Shown here piece by piece: positions 54,576 through 62,887 of a stretch of DNA of 64,000 nucleotides (within the stretch, counting starts at the first letter, position 1; every line of letters begins with the position of its first letter). The notes under the pieces are model-generated. The model was not told where the DNA came from. It made no database searches and was given only the letters and a program-made list of their open reading frames with translations. This DNA is from Sedimentibacter sp. (GTDB taxonomy: Bacteria; Bacillota; Clostridia; Tissierellales; Sedimentibacteraceae), in contig JAHDLA010000015.1 of the NCBI GenBank assembly GCA_018436705.1, positions 1 to 64,000 of the forward strand, written 5' to 3'. The translations under genes and the position numbers were made by a program.

Positions 54576-55699
54576 ACTGCACCGCCTTTCTTTATGTTCA
54601 GCAGTTCAGAAGCATTTGCTGCACATGTTTTAATGTCTGCTAGGCCTACGCGCCCAAGAACTTCAAAATACGGGGAGCTGATTCCGCAGCCGCACTCTTC
54701 GCCGGGATGCATTACTGCCAAATCGTCAGTCATAACACTTACAAACGGCATGCTTGTCATCATAGGAGTGATAAGGTTTAGCATACCCGGCACTCCAAAT
54801 CCGACAGGCTGCATATTTAAATCACGAATGATTACTCTTGAATATATTGGAACATGAAAATGATGATTGGGGCAGTTAAAGTATGGAATTGGATGCTCCA
54901 CCGCACCGAAAAATTCTCTTATATTGTCTCCTACAAGCCCCAAAGCTTTCTCTGACATTGTATACAGAGTATCCTTATCCACTTCCTCAGTAAAGAAATT
55001 CTTCCATCCACCTGCTAAAATTACGAGGGATTTAGGGTGAAGTTTAAGCTTGATACCTGATTCCAGCAGTTCTTTCACCAAAAACATAAAATATGCCGGG
55101 AATCCCATGAAGCGTACAGGTAGTCCCATTTTTTCATAGCGAATTAAAGCATTTTTAATGCCGTCCATATTGAGCACATAATCTGTTCCATTATCCTTCA
55201 GCGCATATTCTCTGTGTAGACCAGGGGCTGCATATGTGGTCGCATAGGCGGTTTTAACCGCTCCTATCTTATTTCTTTTAGACGGCTGATACCCAAGGAC
55301 TATATAGTTTGTAGGGCGCAGAGAAACTAATTTATTCGTAAAGAATGTTTCCAGAACCATGCCAAGTCCCCGCCATGCTGATGACAGATCAAGAGCCATT
55401 TCGCTTACCTTTCCGCTGGTGCCTGATGTAGTTGATTTAAGCATCAGTTTATTTTTAGGAGAAGAATAAAGCGTGTGATTTTTTAAAAACAGTGTTGGTA
55501 TTGGTGGAATTTTATATATATCTTCTATGGTTTTAACATCTTTAATTGAAAAACCTTGTTGAGACAGTATTTTTGCATAGTCAGTACAATTATTCGTGTG
55601 GTGGTTTATATTTTCTAAAATTGCATTAAGAAAGAGATCATCTGTATTTTTTAAATTATAAATATTTTTTTGAAAGAAAAGTCTGTGACCAAAGTTCAT
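54572..55699 (-). CDS. LuxE-family acyl-protein synthetase
   Basis: A 375-residue adenylate-forming enzyme that activates a carboxylic acid with ATP and, in the lux system, passes the acyl group to the reductase. Landmarks are KSTTSGTSGKVSEMALD (the phosphate-binding loop), GFPAYFMFLVKELL, GGWKNFFTEEVDKD (typical of LuxE), and the late GRVGLADIKTC. ATG follows GGCGGTGCAAA. It is first in a two-gene unit with LuxC. No acyl-transferase (LuxD) accompanies it, so a free acid is the probable substrate. Confidence 0.9.
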   Translation of the reverse strand: MNFGHRLFFQKNIYNLKNTDDLFLNAILENINHHTNNCTDYAKILSQQGFSIKDVKTIEDIYKIPPIPTLFLKNHTLYSSPKNKLMLKSTTSGTSGKVSEMALDLSSAWRGLGMVLETFFTNKLVSLRPTNYIVLGYQPSKRNKIGAVKTAYATTYAAPGLHREYALKDNGTDYVLNMDGIKNALIRYEKMGLPVRFMGFPAYFMFLVKELLESGIKLKLHPKSLVILAGGWKNFFTEEVDKDTLYTMSEKALGLVGDNIREFFGAVEHPIPYFNCPNHHFHVPIYSRVIIRDLNMQPVGFGVPGMLNLITPMMTSMPFVSVMTDDLAVMHPGEECGCGISSPYFEVLGRVGLADIKTCAANASELLNIKKGGAV

Positions 55700-55942
55700 T
55701 TTGCACCGCCTTTTTCCATGCTTTTATTGAGGCTCTTTATCTTGCATTCATAGTACCATATGAAAGTATTAAAGTCAAAGAGCACAGGCGCATAAGCGTA
55801 AAAGGGTGGAGCTAAGACCTGAAAAGTACGCCTTTCGTGTAGAACTTTCGTTTAAAATGGTTCAATATTTTATTCATATTTTCCAAATTTTCTAATAAAT
55901 AAATATAGACAAGTTGTTTTAATTGAAATACGGGAGGAACTA

Positions 55943-57040
55943 ATGAAGAGCAATTTATCCAAAGCTGTAAAATGTTTTATGTTTTTTATAGTTATCTTAC
56001 TTGCATTGCAGGAAGACGGATTTTCTACAACACAAAAAATGGATGACTCGTACATAAAGGGGGTAAAGGCAAGAGTAATAGATATAGTAAGTGAAGAAAA
56101 AGACTATCAGCTTGTGGAATTGGCTATAATGGAAGGAGATTATGCTAATAAAAAGCTTAAGGCGGAATTTTACTCTACATATGAATTTTACGGAGTTACT
56201 CTTAAAGAAAATGATTATGTTCTTTTGACTCTTACTTTTGACCAAAATCAAAATTTTCAGAAAGCGACAATTACAAATATAGTGCGTGACAAATATATAT
56301 TTTATCTATTTCTGGGATATTCGCTTTTGCTTTTTGTTATAGGAGGGTTTAAAGGCATTAGAGCAATATTGTCTCTGGTTTTCTCTTATTTAATAATTAT
56401 AAAGGTGCTCTTTCCATTGATAGTTAAAGGGTATGAGCCTGTCTACACCACAATTTTTATAGGCTCCGGCATTACTGTTGTTTCTCTGCTTTTAATAGGA
56501 GGTTTTAACAGGAAGACATTGTCTGCAATATTGGGAACATTATTTGGATTAGTCGTAGCAGCAGTTATTGCAGTTGAAGTAGGAGAAGCTTCTCATATTA
56601 CCGGAGTTGTAGATGATGAATTTTATTTATTAAGCTATCTTCCTTTGGAGTCCTCATTCAGTTATCAGGGGCTGCTTTTTTCAGGAATAATTATTGGATC
56701 TCTCGGAGCGGTAATGGATGTGAGCATGTCAATTGCCTCTGCTATAAATGAATTAATGGAGAATTCTTACAATATGAATCCGCTTAAGCTTATATCCGCT
56801 GGAATGAATGTGGGAAGAGATGCAATAGGAACAATGACAAATACCCTTGTTTTAGCTTATATGGGAGGATCAATTTATATGATGTTGGTATTGGTAGCCG
56901 AAAACACCTCTTTAGTTAAGTTGTTTAACAGTGAAGCTATAGCCACAGAAATTTTAAGATCCATGGCAGGAAGTATAGGACTTATTTTAACGGTTCCGTT
57001 TACTGCAATTATATCTGGGGTGCTAATACGCCGAAAATAA
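55943..57040 (+). CDS. YibE/F-like membrane protein
   Basis: A 365-residue protein. An N-terminal signal-anchor (about 8-24) is followed by an extracytoplasmic OB-like part with YIKGVKARVIDIV and YEFYGVTLKENDYVLL, then seven or so membrane helices from about residue 128. SLGAVMDVSMSIASAINEL and GRDAIGTMTNTLVLAYMGG are the hallmark of the YibE/F family. The role is not established; export of a small molecule has been suggested for relatives. ATG follows CGGGAGGAACTA. A stand-alone gene. Confidence 0.88.
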   Translation: MKSNLSKAVKCFMFFIVILLALQEDGFSTTQKMDDSYIKGVKARVIDIVSEEKDYQLVELAIMEGDYANKKLKAEFYSTYEFYGVTLKENDYVLLTLTFDQNQNFQKATITNIVRDKYIFYLFLGYSLLLFVIGGFKGIRAILSLVFSYLIIIKVLFPLIVKGYEPVYTTIFIGSGITVVSLLLIGGFNRKTLSAILGTLFGLVVAAVIAVEVGEASHITGVVDDEFYLLSYLPLESSFSYQGLLFSGIIIGSLGAVMDVSMSIASAINELMENSYNMNPLKLISAGMNVGRDAIGTMTNTLVLAYMGGSIYMMLVLVAENTSLVKLFNSEAIATEILRSMAGSIGLILTVPFTAIISGVLIRRK

Positions 57041-57134
57041 GAATTCGAATTTTATAAAGCAAAAAACAATTGTGTAACTTATACATAATAACATGAATAT
57101 TATATTAGCATTATAGCAGTAAAGGAGTGATTTT

Positions 57135-57710
57135 TTGGCTATTAAAATTTTTGTAGATCAGGGACATAATCCAACTGGATATCATAATACAGGTGCAAGA
57201 GGAAACGGGCTCGTAGAGGAGAATATAACTTACCAGGTCGGACTGTATCTGGCTTATCTGCTGGAAAATGATCCAAGGTTTGAAGTTAGACTGTCAAGGC
57301 CTATACCAACTACGGTTTTAGGTTACAATAATACAACAAGTTTAGCGGAACGTGTTCAAATGGCTAACAGCTGGCCTGCTGATTATTTTATCAGTATTCA
57401 TGCAAATGCAAATGAAAATCCTAATATTAACGGAGCTGAAATGTATATTTATCAGTACGGCACACAGGCAAACTGGCTTGCTCAAAATATTTTGAATGCA
57501 ATTACTTACTATACGGATTTAAGGGACAACGGAATAAGAGAAAACCGGTCATTGTATGTTTTGCGCAGAACAAGTATGCCGGCTGTTCTTGTGGAAATGG
57601 GATATCTGACCAATTATCATGATGCACAGATAATAAGAGATGAGCAGTGGAGAATTGCTTTTAGTATTTATGTAGGTATTTTGAACTATTTTGGCCTCGA
57701 ACCCGTTTAA
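57135..57710 (+). CDS. N-acetylmuramoyl-L-alanine amidase (Amidase_3)
   Basis: Zinc amidase of 191 residues that cuts the bond between N-acetylmuramic acid and the stem peptide. The zinc ligands are His11 (VDQGHNP), Glu28 or Glu29 (GNGLVEENIT) and a His near residue 96 (SIHANANENP); the catalytic Glu is in VLVEMGYLTN. No signal peptide is evident, unlike exported relatives, which suggests cytoplasmic accumulation with another release route, as in phage-type or spore enzymes. The start is TTG 57135 after AAAGGAGTGA; no ATG is available nearby. Confidence 0.9.
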   Translation: MAIKIFVDQGHNPTGYHNTGARGNGLVEENITYQVGLYLAYLLENDPRFEVRLSRPIPTTVLGYNNTTSLAERVQMANSWPADYFISIHANANENPNINGAEMYIYQYGTQANWLAQNILNAITYYTDLRDNGIRENRSLYVLRRTSMPAVLVEMGYLTNYHDAQIIRDEQWRIAFSIYVGILNYFGLEPV

Positions 57711-57989
57711 AATACGTTTCATCATAACCATAAAAATAAGTAGTATATAAGGCACAAGTTAATTGTTTATATCTTTTATGAAATGTCTGCAGGCAGCTTT
57801 CTGATTTGAAGGTGCAGGCAAAAAACGTGGGTATAAACTTTTTTATTTTTAAGATATTATTGAAATAACTTAATATTTCATTGTATTTATACAAAATATA
57901 TACTTTATATTAAAAATTTGATAAAATATATTAAAAAGGAGTGCTGAATTACTTTGAAAGAAGAAATTGATTTTTAGAGGAGCAGTGTT

Positions 57990-58622
57990 ATGAGCATGAT
58001 TATAAAGGGTCTTAAATTTGGGATGTTACTGCAATTAGCTGTTGGTCCAATGTGTTTGATGGTATTTAATACTTCAGCTTTATATGGAGTTTTTTACAGT
58101 TTGTACCTTGTTTTTGCAATAACGCTTATTGATGCTTTATACGTCGCATTGTCCTGTGTGGGTGTTGCCGCTGTTATCAATAGAGAAAAGGTAAATGCAG
58201 TTGTAAAGATGGTAGGATGTTCCGTGCTGGTTTTGTTTGGGGCAAATACAATAGCAAGTGCTTTTGATTTATCTCTGCTGCCCAATATTAGATTATTCTC
58301 AAATGCATCAAGCGGAAATTTGTTTATTCAAGGGTTGCTGTTGACAGCATCAAATCCATTGACCATTGTTTTTTGGAGCAGTATGTTTTCAACACAAATG
58401 ATGGAAAACAAATGGAACAAAAAACAGCTCTTTTTATTCGCTGTAGGATGTGTTATGGCTACAATAATTTTCTTAACAGCAATTGCTGTCATGGGAAGTA
58501 TGTTGAGCAGCTTTTTGCCGCCGGTTGTTGTTAGAATTTTGAATGTGACAGTAGGAATCTTCTTAATATTTTTTGGAATAAAGCTTTTGCAAAAAAAACG
58601 CAAAGACGAGGCCAATATATAA
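57990..58622 (+). CDS. LysE/RhtB-family amino-acid exporter
   Basis: A 210-residue membrane exporter with six hydrophobic segments. The N-terminal GLKFGMLLQLAVGPMCLMVF matches the G-x-x-x-G-P-x-x-x-x-V motif of LysE-type carriers, and LLTASNPLTIVFWSSMF matches the second conserved block (NP). Substrates for the family include lysine, threonine, cysteine and homoserine. ATG follows GAGGAGCAGTGTT. It lies 120 bases from the convergent GNAT/PatB unit, and lysA is 4 kb away, which hints at lysine or sulfur amino acids. The 279 bases upstream are AT-rich with no clear terminator or promoter. Confidence 0.88.
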   Translation: MSMIIKGLKFGMLLQLAVGPMCLMVFNTSALYGVFYSLYLVFAITLIDALYVALSCVGVAAVINREKVNAVVKMVGCSVLVLFGANTIASAFDLSLLPNIRLFSNASSGNLFIQGLLLTASNPLTIVFWSSMFSTQMMENKWNKKQLFLFAVGCVMATIIFLTAIAVMGSMLSSFLPPVVVRILNVTVGIFLIFFGIKLLQKKRKDEANI

Positions 58623-58662
58623 TTGTATTTTTAATTTTGACTAAGCTTCAATGATTTTAAAA

Positions 58663-58700
58663 TGCGGACAGGATAGTTTATAATGACTCTCCTGTCCGTA
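58663..58700. terminator. Terminator between convergent exporter and GNAT genes
   Basis: TGCGGACAGGA (58663-58673) pairs with TCCTGTCCGTA (58690-58700), with one G-U pair. No long T run on either side. Confidence 0.6.
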
Positions 58701-58743
58701 TTAAGTAGCATACTATTATGCGTTGAAAAATGACTTGATATTT

Positions 58744-59256
58744 CTATAATTCCAGGTACATATCATACCATACGGCTCCGCCGTGACTGGATTCAGACTT
58801 ACCTTTGTTTATGAATCCAAATTTTTCGTAGTAGTGAATTAGTTTGTCCTTGCATGTGAGAATTACTGCTTTCTTTTCTCTTTTTCTTGATATATCAATC
58901 AGGTGGTTCATCAATAATGCTGCTATTCCTCTTCGCTGATAATTAGGGTGTACCAAGAGTCCAAATATGGTCTGAATGCTTCCATCGCTTATGTGTTCAC
59001 TGTCATCGTGGAACATTGCATCGTAAATTACATCGCTGTTTGTTACACACCCGTTTACTATTCCTATTATTTTGTCGTCAACTTTCGCAACAAAAAAGCT
59101 ATCAGGAAACCTGGCAACCCTTTTTTCAAAGGAATCTCTCGATGCAGCTTCCGCAGCAGGGAAACATACGGCTTCAAGAGCTGTGATTGAATCAACATCA
59201 TCTGGAACAGCATTATTTACTTTAATTTTTAAATTATCAATACAATATTCTTTCAT
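58744..59256 (-). CDS. GNAT-family N-acetyltransferase
   Basis: A 170-residue acetyl-CoA-dependent acetyltransferase. The acetyl-CoA-binding motif is IFGLLVHPNYQRRGIAALLMNHL, where the Q/R-x-x-G-x-A pattern reads QRRGIA. It ends with YEKFGFINKGKSESSHGG. ATG is adjacent to the stop of the PatB gene, with its AGGAG inside that gene, so it is the second gene of a coupled pair. It may acetylate the amine made or released by the lyase, but the substrate is unknown. Confidence 0.88.
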   Translation of the reverse strand: MKEYCIDNLKIKVNNAVPDDVDSITALEAVCFPAAEAASRDSFEKRVARFPDSFFVAKVDDKIIGIVNGCVTNSDVIYDAMFHDDSEHISDGSIQTIFGLLVHPNYQRRGIAALLMNHLIDISRKREKKAVILTCKDKLIHYYEKFGFINKGKSESSHGGAVWYDMYLEL

Positions 59257-60465
59257 TTATTCTCCTCTTATATAGTTGCTTTTTATGCCTCCGTTTAAAT
59301 TATTTACAGCTGAATCAAGCTGTTTCATAGCTTTTTCTAATACAGAACGGGGGCATGCTATGTTCATCCTCATATATCCTGACAGGCTTCTGGAGAAATT
59401 ATTTCCAGAATTAAGCCCTAAGTGTGCCTTGTTTATCATGAAATCATTTAACTCTTCGTTACTCAATCCCAGATCTCTGCAGTCCAGCCAAACTAGGTAT
59501 GTGCTTTCAGGTTTTGACGGCTTTATTTGTGGAATGTTAGCTTTACAGTATTTTCTTACATAGTTTATATTATTCTCCAGGTATGGTATGAGCTGTTTCA
59601 GCCATTCCTCACCTTCGCTATAGGCTGCTTCCATTGCGACAATGCTGAAACAGTTATTGCGGTGTATCTCTAAATTTTTCCAGAACTTATCAAATTTGTC
59701 TTTTGAATTTTTGTCTGGAAATACTGCAAAGGATGCCTGAAGCCCTGCAAGATTAAAAGTTTTTGAGCAGGAGGTGCAGGTAATTGTAATTTTACCGGCT
59801 TTTTCTGAAATTGTTGCTGTGGGTATGTGCTTATTTCCCCAAAGCATTAAATCGGCATGTATTTCATCGGATGCGATGAGCACATTGTACTTGATGCACA
59901 GGGCGGTCATTTTTTGAAGCTCTTCCATTGACCACACTCTTCCTACTGGATTTTGAGGATTGCAAAGTATAAACAGCTTTGTTCCATGCTTTAATTTATT
60001 TTCAAAATCTTCAAAGTCCACAGAGTATACTCCGTCTTTTTCAAGGAGCTTATTTTCAAGCACAATTCTGTCCCATGCTTCAACTACATCATAAAATTCG
60101 GGATATACGGGTGTCTGGATCAACACTTTGTCATTTATGTCCGTAAACTCATTGACTATGACAGACAGGGAAGGAACAACTCCCGGGCTGAAGCTTACCA
60201 GGTTTCTGTCTATGTCCCAGTTGTTTCTTCTGCTCTGCCAATTGCAGAATGCTTGAAAAAAAGAATCAGGTTTTGAAACATATCCGTAAATACCGTGCGC
60301 GGCCCTTTTCTTAATTGCTTCGGTTATAGGCTTAGCTGTTTCAAAATCCATATCCGCAATCCACAGTGGGATTAAGTCGTTAGTTCCAAAATTCCTAATT
60401 CTTTCTTCATATTTTACTGAAAATGTGTTGTCCCTGTTTATTATTTTATCAAAATCATACTTCAT
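59257..60465 (-). CDS. MalY/PatB-type PLP enzyme (C-S beta-lyase or aminotransferase)
   Basis: A 402-residue fold-I PLP protein. LIPLWIADMDFETAKPITEAI, HGIYGYVSKPDSFFQA and FSPGVVPSLSVIVN are typical of MalY/PatB, enzymes that cleave cystathionine or cysteine conjugates; some relatives act as aminotransferases. The PLP-lysine is in TCTSCSKTFNLAGLQAS and DEIHADLML is the conserved aspartate region. ATG follows AAAGGAAAGTGCC. It is first in an operon with the GNAT gene and has a sigma-54 promoter about 50 bases upstream, an unusual mode of control for this enzyme. Confidence 0.9.
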   Translation of the reverse strand: MKYDFDKIINRDNTFSVKYEERIRNFGTNDLIPLWIADMDFETAKPITEAIKKRAAHGIYGYVSKPDSFFQAFCNWQSRRNNWDIDRNLVSFSPGVVPSLSVIVNEFTDINDKVLIQTPVYPEFYDVVEAWDRIVLENKLLEKDGVYSVDFEDFENKLKHGTKLFILCNPQNPVGRVWSMEELQKMTALCIKYNVLIASDEIHADLMLWGNKHIPTATISEKAGKITITCTSCSKTFNLAGLQASFAVFPDKNSKDKFDKFWKNLEIHRNNCFSIVAMEAAYSEGEEWLKQLIPYLENNINYVRKYCKANIPQIKPSKPESTYLVWLDCRDLGLSNEELNDFMINKAHLGLNSGNNFSRSLSGYMRMNIACPRSVLEKAMKQLDSAVNNLNGGIKSNYIRGE

Positions 60466-60513
60466 GGCACTTTCCTTTCAATATTTTTATACTTAATTGC
60501 GTAAATATTGATT

Positions 60514-60528
60514 GCATAAACCATGCCA
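60514..60528 (-). promoter_or_regulatory. Sigma-54 (-24/-12) promoter of the PatB-GNAT operon
   Basis: On the minus strand TGGCAT, five bases, ATGC. GG and GC have the correct spacing; the -12 element reads ATGC where TTGC is usual. Start expected near 60502. A long palindrome at 60587-60637 is placed like an activator site. Confidence 0.7.
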
Positions 60529-60569
60529 GCCGAACAATATATTTTTTGTCCGTTAGTGTTTGAAGGTAA

Positions 60570-60637
60570 CATTATTATAATAATGCTCACCGGTTAATTG
60601 GTTAAAGTATATTAAACTTTAACCAATTAACCGGTGA
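60570..60637. repeat. Two adjacent palindromes, one with 22-bp perfect arms
   Basis: CATTATTATAATAATG (60570-60585) is a 16-base palindrome. Next to it, 60587-60608 and 60616-60637 are exact inverted copies with a seven-base loop, arms starting TCACCGGTTAATTGG. They sit about 60-110 bases upstream of the PatB sigma-54 promoter and directly after the activator stop codon, so they could serve as an enhancer site, a terminator, or both. Confidence 0.8.
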
Positions 60638-60648
60638 TTAGACGTAGG

Positions 60649-62718
60649 TTACAAGTTATTATATGCTCTTATACCTTTATCATTGATTTTACTTCCGCCT
60701 CTTCCTTGAGATATTTTAACAAGGCCAAGATTGCTTAAATCATACAATATGCTTCTAACCTCCTGTTGGGTCAGGTAGTGACCGGAGTTCTGGGCTTTTT
60801 CTGCTATGGACAGCCTTCCCAGGCTTTTTTTGCTTTTATATCCATCGTAAAGTATGCCCAGTACAAGTGTGTAGTCATCCAGTTTATTGCCTGCTATTTT
60901 TTTAAGGAGACTTACATCTAAGTCTTTATCATGCCCTCTGCTTTTAAGCGGTGTAATTCTTTTGTGGAAGCTTTTAGGCAGGTCTTCATAGCTGATATAA
61001 GGTTTATCAAGATATGTTAAGTATTCAACATAATTGTGAAGCTCCCGTACATTTCCTTTCCAGTCATGCGCCATGAAGGCATTTTTGACCTCTGCCGAAA
61101 GCGTAAAATACCCGTTCAGTTCTTTTTTAATGTTTTCAAATAAAAGCATGATATCTCCGCCCCGTTCCCTCAACGGAGGTATTTCTATGGGAAGAGTGTT
61201 GAGTCTGTAATATAAATCGCTTCTGAAGACTCCGTCTGCTACCAGATCTTCCAAAGTTTCATTTGAAGCAGCAATTATTCTTACATCGACACTTATAATT
61301 CTGTCTCCGCCGACGCGCATGATTTCTCTCTCCTGAAGAACTCTCAGAAGCTTGATTTGAAGCGCCGGGCTCATACCTTCAACCTCGTCCAGGAATATGG
61401 AACCCTTGTGTGCAAATTCAAAAAGCCCAAGCTTTCCACCTCGACGGGCGCCTGTAAAGGCTCCCTCCTCATAACCGAAAAGCTCGCTTTCCAGCAGATT
61501 ATCAGGCATGGCTGCGCAGTTAATTGCTATGAACGGGTTGTTGTTTCTATCAGATTCATTATGTATTGCTTGAGCGAAAAGCTCTTTTCCTGTTCCGCTC
61601 TCACCAGTAATAAGCACGGCGGAATTATTTTTTGCCATTTTTTTTGCTATGGCGCAGGCTCTTTTTATTGTGTCGCTTTCCCCTGTAATATCATTAAAGG
61701 TATATTTTGCCGTATGTCCCTTACTTAACAACTGCATTCGAAAATTATGCTGCTTATATTCTTCTTCTGTAAATTTTTGTATAGTTGCAAATGCGCCTAT
61801 GTACTTATTTCCTCTAATCACAGGTGCAATGGTGGCATTTATGTCAACATCCTTAAATTTAACCAGTCTGTTTGTGATTTTCCTTTCTGTTGTTTTACAT
61901 TCTGCGAATGGCAGGAAATGCAGGCAAGATCCTGCGGATTTGTTTATCACTTGTTTTTGGTTTATTCCCGTTATTTCGGCTGCTTTTGAATTATACGATA
62001 TAACTGTACCGCTTTCATTTACTCCGATTATTCCTGCGTCTATTATTTCCATCAGTATTTCAAATTGGCTTTCCATGTTGAGGGAACGCCCGAAAATTTG
62101 ATTGAAGTTATAATTGCTGGTTGCTATGGAATTAAAATATTCTTTGAAATGTTCCTTTTCCAATAGATAGTCCAGCTTAAGACGCAGCGCGGTTTCTACT
62201 ATTGTATTAGTGTCCGGAATACGATCTCCCAAATCTATGATGTTTTCAGCCTCATCCGGAGCATATCGACCTTCTCCGGCAGTTATTGCAAGGTTGCAGC
62301 TTTTGCCCGGTATTGACCCGGGAAAGCATGGAATAAAATTGATGTGGTTTACACCAAGCTGCGAAAGCCTGGCTATGCATTCCCGCACCATTATTTCGCT
62401 CAGATTTACAAAATAGGCGCAGGTTCCCTTAGGAATTTTCATTAATGTATCAATGTTTTGAATTGTAAATTCAACATTCAGCTCAATTTTCGGAACATTT
62501 TGGGGAATAAATTTTTCACAGTCGTTTATGCTGTCAAAGGCATCGGTTGATACGATAAATATGTCTGCTTTATCTATCTTGTTGACGGAACCGTCCAGTA
62601 CGCTGTAACAGCTTATACTGATTAAATTGCCAAACAGCTTTTTAAATATGCTTTTGTAAAACAATGAAGCATTTTTGCTTAATGTAATAATGGCTGCTTT
62701 CCTTACTATGGCTATCAC
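60649..62718 (-). CDS. Sigma-54-dependent activator with atypical C-terminus
   Basis: Enhancer-binding protein of 689 residues. The N-terminal about 200 residues form a PrpR_N-like sensor; a PAS domain follows (about 215-320, ESGTVISYNSKAAEITGI); then an AAA+ domain with GESGTGKELFAQ, the GAFTGA loop and IFLDEVEGM. The C-terminus lacks the usual Fis-type HTH; instead residues about 600-689 look like a winged helix (LTQQEVRSILYDLSNLGLVKI). It lies between two sigma-54 promoters (patB and lysA) and probably activates both. GTG 62718 is the likely start, but the AAAGGG site is too close to it, so the true start is uncertain. Confidence 0.9.
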   Translation of the reverse strand: MIAIVRKAAIITLSKNASLFYKSIFKKLFGNLISISCYSVLDGSVNKIDKADIFIVSTDAFDSINDCEKFIPQNVPKIELNVEFTIQNIDTLMKIPKGTCAYFVNLSEIMVRECIARLSQLGVNHINFIPCFPGSIPGKSCNLAITAGEGRYAPDEAENIIDLGDRIPDTNTIVETALRLKLDYLLEKEHFKEYFNSIATSNYNFNQIFGRSLNMESQFEILMEIIDAGIIGVNESGTVISYNSKAAEITGINQKQVINKSAGSCLHFLPFAECKTTERKITNRLVKFKDVDINATIAPVIRGNKYIGAFATIQKFTEEEYKQHNFRMQLLSKGHTAKYTFNDITGESDTIKRACAIAKKMAKNNSAVLITGESGTGKELFAQAIHNESDRNNNPFIAINCAAMPDNLLESELFGYEEGAFTGARRGGKLGLFEFAHKGSIFLDEVEGMSPALQIKLLRVLQEREIMRVGGDRIISVDVRIIAASNETLEDLVADGVFRSDLYYRLNTLPIEIPPLRERGGDIMLLFENIKKELNGYFTLSAEVKNAFMAHDWKGNVRELHNYVEYLTYLDKPYISYEDLPKSFHKRITPLKSRGHDKDLDVSLLKKIAGNKLDDYTLVLGILYDGYKSKKSLGRLSIAEKAQNSGHYLTQQEVRSILYDLSNLGLVKISQGRGGSKINDKGIRAYNNL

Positions 62719-62732
62719 CCTTTCTTAACTGT

Positions 62733-62748
62733 GCTTTAATGTTAAAGC
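62733..62748. promoter_or_regulatory. Inverted repeat at enhancer distance from the lysA promoter
   Basis: GCTTTAA, two bases, TTAAAGC, 61-76 bases upstream of the -24 element. Part of it (TTAATGTTAAAG) resembles TTAATTGGTTAAAG inside the large palindrome at 60587-60637, so both may be sites of the same activator. Confidence 0.5.
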
Positions 62749-62808
62749 TTTTTTAAATATATGTCAAGATTATGGTTAAAAATATAAATTATATCAAAAT
62801 ATTTTGTT

Positions 62809-62823
62809 TGGCATAATAATTGC
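62809..62823 (+). promoter_or_regulatory. Sigma-54 (-24/-12) promoter of the lysA-like gene
   Basis: TGGCAT, five bases, TTGC followed by A: a very good match to the -24/-12 consensus. Start expected near 62835, about 50 bases before the start codon. Confidence 0.85.
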
Positions 62824-62887
62824 AATAAAATTAATTATATATTATATTTAATAAAAAATATTTTTTTAATAAATTTGAGGAGAAGAC

